Of a stretch of DNA of 51,297 bases, positions 51,116-51,297 are shown one piece after another. The notes beneath the pieces were generated by a model. That model searched no databases. It was not told the DNA's origin and saw only the letters and a list, made by a program, of their open reading frames with translations. Numbering within the stretch: position 1 is the first letter of the stretch; each line of letters opens with the position of its first letter. A program made the translations under genes and the position numbers. Source of the DNA: an uncultured Prevotellaceae bacterium (GTDB lineage: Bacteria; Bacteroidota; Bacteroidia; Bacteroidales; Bacteroidaceae); NCBI GenBank assembly GCA_946185285.1, contig CAMHIS010000007.1:1-51297 (forward strand). Direction: 5' to 3'.

Positions 51116-51297
51116 TTAGTCTTCCCAGTTCTCCTGCGTCTTGCGGACGTAGGTCTTGTAGCGCAGCTGGGCCATCTTCTGGGCCTCGGCGAAGAGCTCC
51201 TCGGCCTCGTTGGGATAAGCCTTCTTGACAGAGAGGTAACGAACCTCGCCGAGCAGGAAGTCGTGGAAGTTAGCCCAGTTCGGCTCCTTAGAGTCGA
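51116..51297 (-). CDS. nifJ: 3' end of probable pyruvate:ferredoxin (flavodoxin) oxidoreductase
   Basis: The last 59 residues or so are visible: DSKEPNWANFHDFLLGEVRY, LSVKKAYPNEAEELFAEAQ and RYKTYVRKTQENWED before the TAA at 51116-51118. From memory these match the C-terminus of Bacteroidales PFOR, which converts pyruvate to acetyl-CoA with reduction of ferredoxin. The catalytic domains are outside the window, so the call depends on the tail alone. Confidence 0.65.
   Translation of the reverse strand, partial: DSKEPNWANFHDFLLGEVRYLSVKKAYPNEAEELFAEAQKMAQLRYKTYVRKTQENWED

Overview
The window looks like chromosomal DNA of a Bacteroidales bacterium, most likely a Prevotella-type gut or rumen commensal. 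This rests on fused NuoCD, two SusC/SusD pairs, fasciclin-domain lipoproteins, a PL4/GH115/GH28 group, Bacteroidetes promoters (-7 TAnnTTTG, often with a -33 TTTG about 20 bp upstream), few Shine-Dalgarno sites, and short C-terminal YNLNGQ...GLYIVNGKK-type tails. The genus is inference.

Layout. 1-2648 (minus): complex I genes nuoA, nuoB and nuoCD, the last cut by the window edge. 2793-9894 (plus): housekeeping genes, namely topoisomerase III, a stand-alone copy of the C-terminal domain of class II ribonucleotide reductase, folB, a periplasmic amidase, an MCE/MlaD protein and dnaA. 10511-28156: one long operon with no visible enzyme, ordered FAS1 - SusC - SusD - FAS1 - FAS1 - SusC - SusD, with a promoter before it and a strong hairpin after it. 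28254-37143: pectin/glucuronide genes, namely an unknown secreted protein, a PL4 rhamnogalacturonan lyase, a GH115-plus-sialidase-like fusion ending in a broken GH140-like (DUF4038) remnant, and a GH28 protein. 37157-40795 (minus): a solitary Type IIG restriction-modification enzyme of lower GC. 40951-44575: an AlkZ-like protein, an SGNH hydrolase lipoprotein and guanine deaminase. 44578-45715 (minus): cytidylate kinase-like protein and a cupin lipoprotein. 46117-51048: a 1580-residue secreted protein followed by a 56-residue peptide gene with a perfect Shine-Dalgarno site. A perfect 13-bp hairpin separates these from the convergent 3' end of a probable pyruvate:ferredoxin oxidoreductase gene.

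How the genes may work together (inference): the two SusCD pairs and FAS1 lipoproteins would capture and import a ligand, while the PL4, GH115, sialidase-like and GH28 proteins cut a pectin or glucuronic-acid-containing side chain outside the cell or in the periplasm. No PUL regulator (HTCS, ECF-sigma/anti-sigma, SusR) is visible.

The most unusual material is non-coding or sub-genic. Two dispersed elements, in opposite orientation about 32 kb apart, are each built of two modules of exactly 83 bp bounded by ATCCGTCA/TGACGGAT. A 146-bp MITE-like palindrome adjoins one of them. Perfect hairpins lie inside the signal-peptide codons of several neighbouring secreted-protein genes. Seven-bp repeat tracts sit in frame inside glycan-degradation genes. 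Two 10-bp tandem arrays end in a shared 24-bp tail.
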